Both the position numbers and the translations under genes were made by a program. From assembly GCF_000023465.1 (NCBI RefSeq), contig NC_014041.1, positions 310,001-374,000 of the forward strand: DNA of 64,000 nt, in the 5' to 3' direction. The DNA comes from Zunongwangia profunda SM-A87 (GTDB taxonomy: Bacteria; Bacteroidota; Bacteroidia; Flavobacteriales; Flavobacteriaceae). Shown one piece after another: positions 63,455 to 64,000 of the stretch (position 1 is its first letter; each line of letters starts with the position of its first letter). The notes beneath the pieces were generated by a model that did not search any database, was not told the origin of the DNA, and worked only from the letters and a program-made list of their open reading frames with translations.

Positions 63455-63477
63455 GGTTCGATTCCTGGCGAGGCTAC
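63455..63477 (+). repeat. Right attachment site (attR)
   Basis: The exact 23-base copy of the 3' end of tRNA-Arg (43879-43901). The bases upstream (AGGTCTAGCCCTAG) are not tRNA-like, so this is the displaced duplicate, not a second tRNA. Confidence 0.88.
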
Positions 63478-63534
63478 TGGAGTAATAATAGATATTTTCT
63501 GTTATTTTTAAATTAGAGATACCTCTGTCTATAA

Positions 63535-63756
63535 ATGCAAATTCCTCCGGGAATAGCCCCAGAGGAATTGAAAGGTCAAAAAGGGTTTAGTATATGGATC
63601 GGAGCATTTGATTTATATTTATTCTCTTTAAAGCGCAAATGGCTTAGCGAAAAAATAATATCTAGATCATTTAGACTGCACCCCGAAAAAAGAATTCTGG
63701 CAGGTTTATGGGCATCATTATTTTTACAGAGGCTGTTTAAACTATTTCATGGTTAA
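63535..63756 (+). CDS. Small ORF just outside the island, unassigned
   Basis: A 73-residue open frame starting M-Q-I-P-P-G-I-A-P-E-E-L. It has basic and hydrophobic segments (LYLFSLKRKWLSEKIISRSF; ILAGLWASLFLQRLFKLFHG), no recognised family and no cloverleaf-like or promoter support. It could be a real small protein or the stub of a disrupted gene next to the insertion site. Confidence 0.3.
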   Translation: MQIPPGIAPEELKGQKGFSIWIGAFDLYLFSLKRKWLSEKIISRSFRLHPEKRILAGLWASLFLQRLFKLFHG

Positions 63757-63927
63757 TTCAATAAACCTAGTTTATAAACTATTTTGCCCTCAAAGATTAT
63801 AATTCTTTAAAATAAAGATCCAAAGTTTTAGCTACATCAAACATTAATCACTGCTAAATAAAACTTTATTTAAAAAAAGTATAGTAACAACTAATACTTA
63901 TAAGATTGCGATAAACTTTGCATTCCA

Positions 63928-64000
63928 TTAAAAATCAAAACGCTGAGGGCCTCCTCTTCGAATGTCTTCATTAGCGTAAGATTCAAATTTTTCAAAGTTT
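63928..64000 (-). CDS. C-terminal end of a gene running off the window
   Basis: The minus strand has an open frame ending N-E-D-I-R-R-G-G-P-Q-R-F-D-F then TAA at 63928-63930, preceded by N-F-E-K-F-E-S-Y-A. It is open to the window edge. The Arg-Arg-Gly-Gly tail resembles that of the M28 peptidase at 39720 (T-R-R-G-G-L-D), but 23 residues are too few to assign a family. Confidence 0.45.
   Translation of the reverse strand, partial: NFEKFESYANEDIRRGGPQRFDF

Larger units (their letters stand above)
43879..63477. mobile_element. tRNA-Arg genomic island carrying a beta-mannan utilization locus
   Basis: The span is bounded by 23-bp perfect direct repeats, the left within tRNA-Arg(CCT) and the right in non-tRNA sequence. 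A decayed tyrosine integrase begins about 215 bases inside the left end. The cargo is an AraC regulator and a glycan-utilization locus with no conjugation, replication or phage genes. The island is about 19.6 kb and likely immobile now. It has no second integrase. The genes on either side outside the repeats look like ordinary chromosomal genes. Confidence 0.85.

Noticed and set aside
63455..63477. A second tRNA-Arg gene
   Set aside because: Only the T-arm part and 3' acceptor strand are present; upstream bases do not form a cloverleaf.
43879..63477. Integrative conjugative element or prophage
   Set aside because: No relaxase, type IV secretion, capsid, terminase or replication genes are seen, and the only integrase is dead.

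Overview
The window looks like chromosomal DNA of a marine or sediment Flavobacteriaceae bacterium (Bacteroidota), close to the Gramella/Zunongwangia/Salegentibacter group. The evidence is low GC with AT-rich spacers, a SusC/SusD pair, outer-membrane TonB barrels, lipoproteins with Asp-rich tails after the lipobox cysteine, a Bacteroidota-type Bat operon, and repeated TAnnTTTG elements (the Bacteroidota -7 promoter signature) ahead of many genes on both strands. The genus is an inference.

Layout. 1-9.6 kb: the 3' end of an outer-membrane beta-barrel gene, phnA-like, an S41-like secreted protease, a YkvA-like membrane protein, an acyl-ACP desaturase, an SDR / AlbA-domain / metallophosphatase operon and a DUF4382 lipoprotein. 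10-19.3 kb: a complete aerotolerance-type operon (MoxR, DUF58, a BatD-like membrane protein, BatA, BatB, BatC, BatD, BatE). 19.5-43.6 kb: core genes, including beta-carbonic anhydrase, CvpA, RDD, a CREST-like hydrolase, pheS, gpsA, yicC-gmk-nadD, a YheT-like hydrolase, thioesterase, EamA transporter, ArsC-like protein, a cystathionine gamma-synthase/lyase, a ParS/RES toxin-antitoxin locus whose toxin carries an in-frame stop, a class V aminotransferase, S9 and M28 peptidases, and a DUF3095/DUF1028 pair.

43.9-63.5 kb: a genomic island of about 19.6 kb inserted at the 3' end of a tRNA-Arg(CCT) gene. The last 23 bp of the tRNA region recur exactly at 63455-63477 (att direct repeats). A decayed tyrosine integrase sits next to the tRNA, with two in-frame stops and no catalytic domain, so the island is probably fixed. 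The cargo is a beta-mannan utilization locus: AraC regulator, SusC, SusD, a surface lipoprotein, two GH26 enzymes, a sodium/sugar symporter, a GH130 mannosylglucose phosphorylase and an AGE-family epimerase. A second unit encodes a type-B carboxylesterase, a GH30 hydrolase and a CE1-like esterase.

How the cargo should work (inferred from families): surface GH26 cuts mannan or glucomannan, SusCD imports the oligosaccharides, the second GH26 trims them to mannobiose, the symporter moves the disaccharide inward, the epimerase converts Man-Man to Man-Glc, and the GH130 enzyme phosphorolyses it to mannose-1-phosphate and glucose. The esterases would remove acyl decorations, and GH30 would act on a beta-glucosidic or related linkage.

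The window ends with a small unassigned ORF and the last codons of a minus-strand gene that continues beyond 64000. No CRISPR array, rRNA operon or intact transposase was seen.
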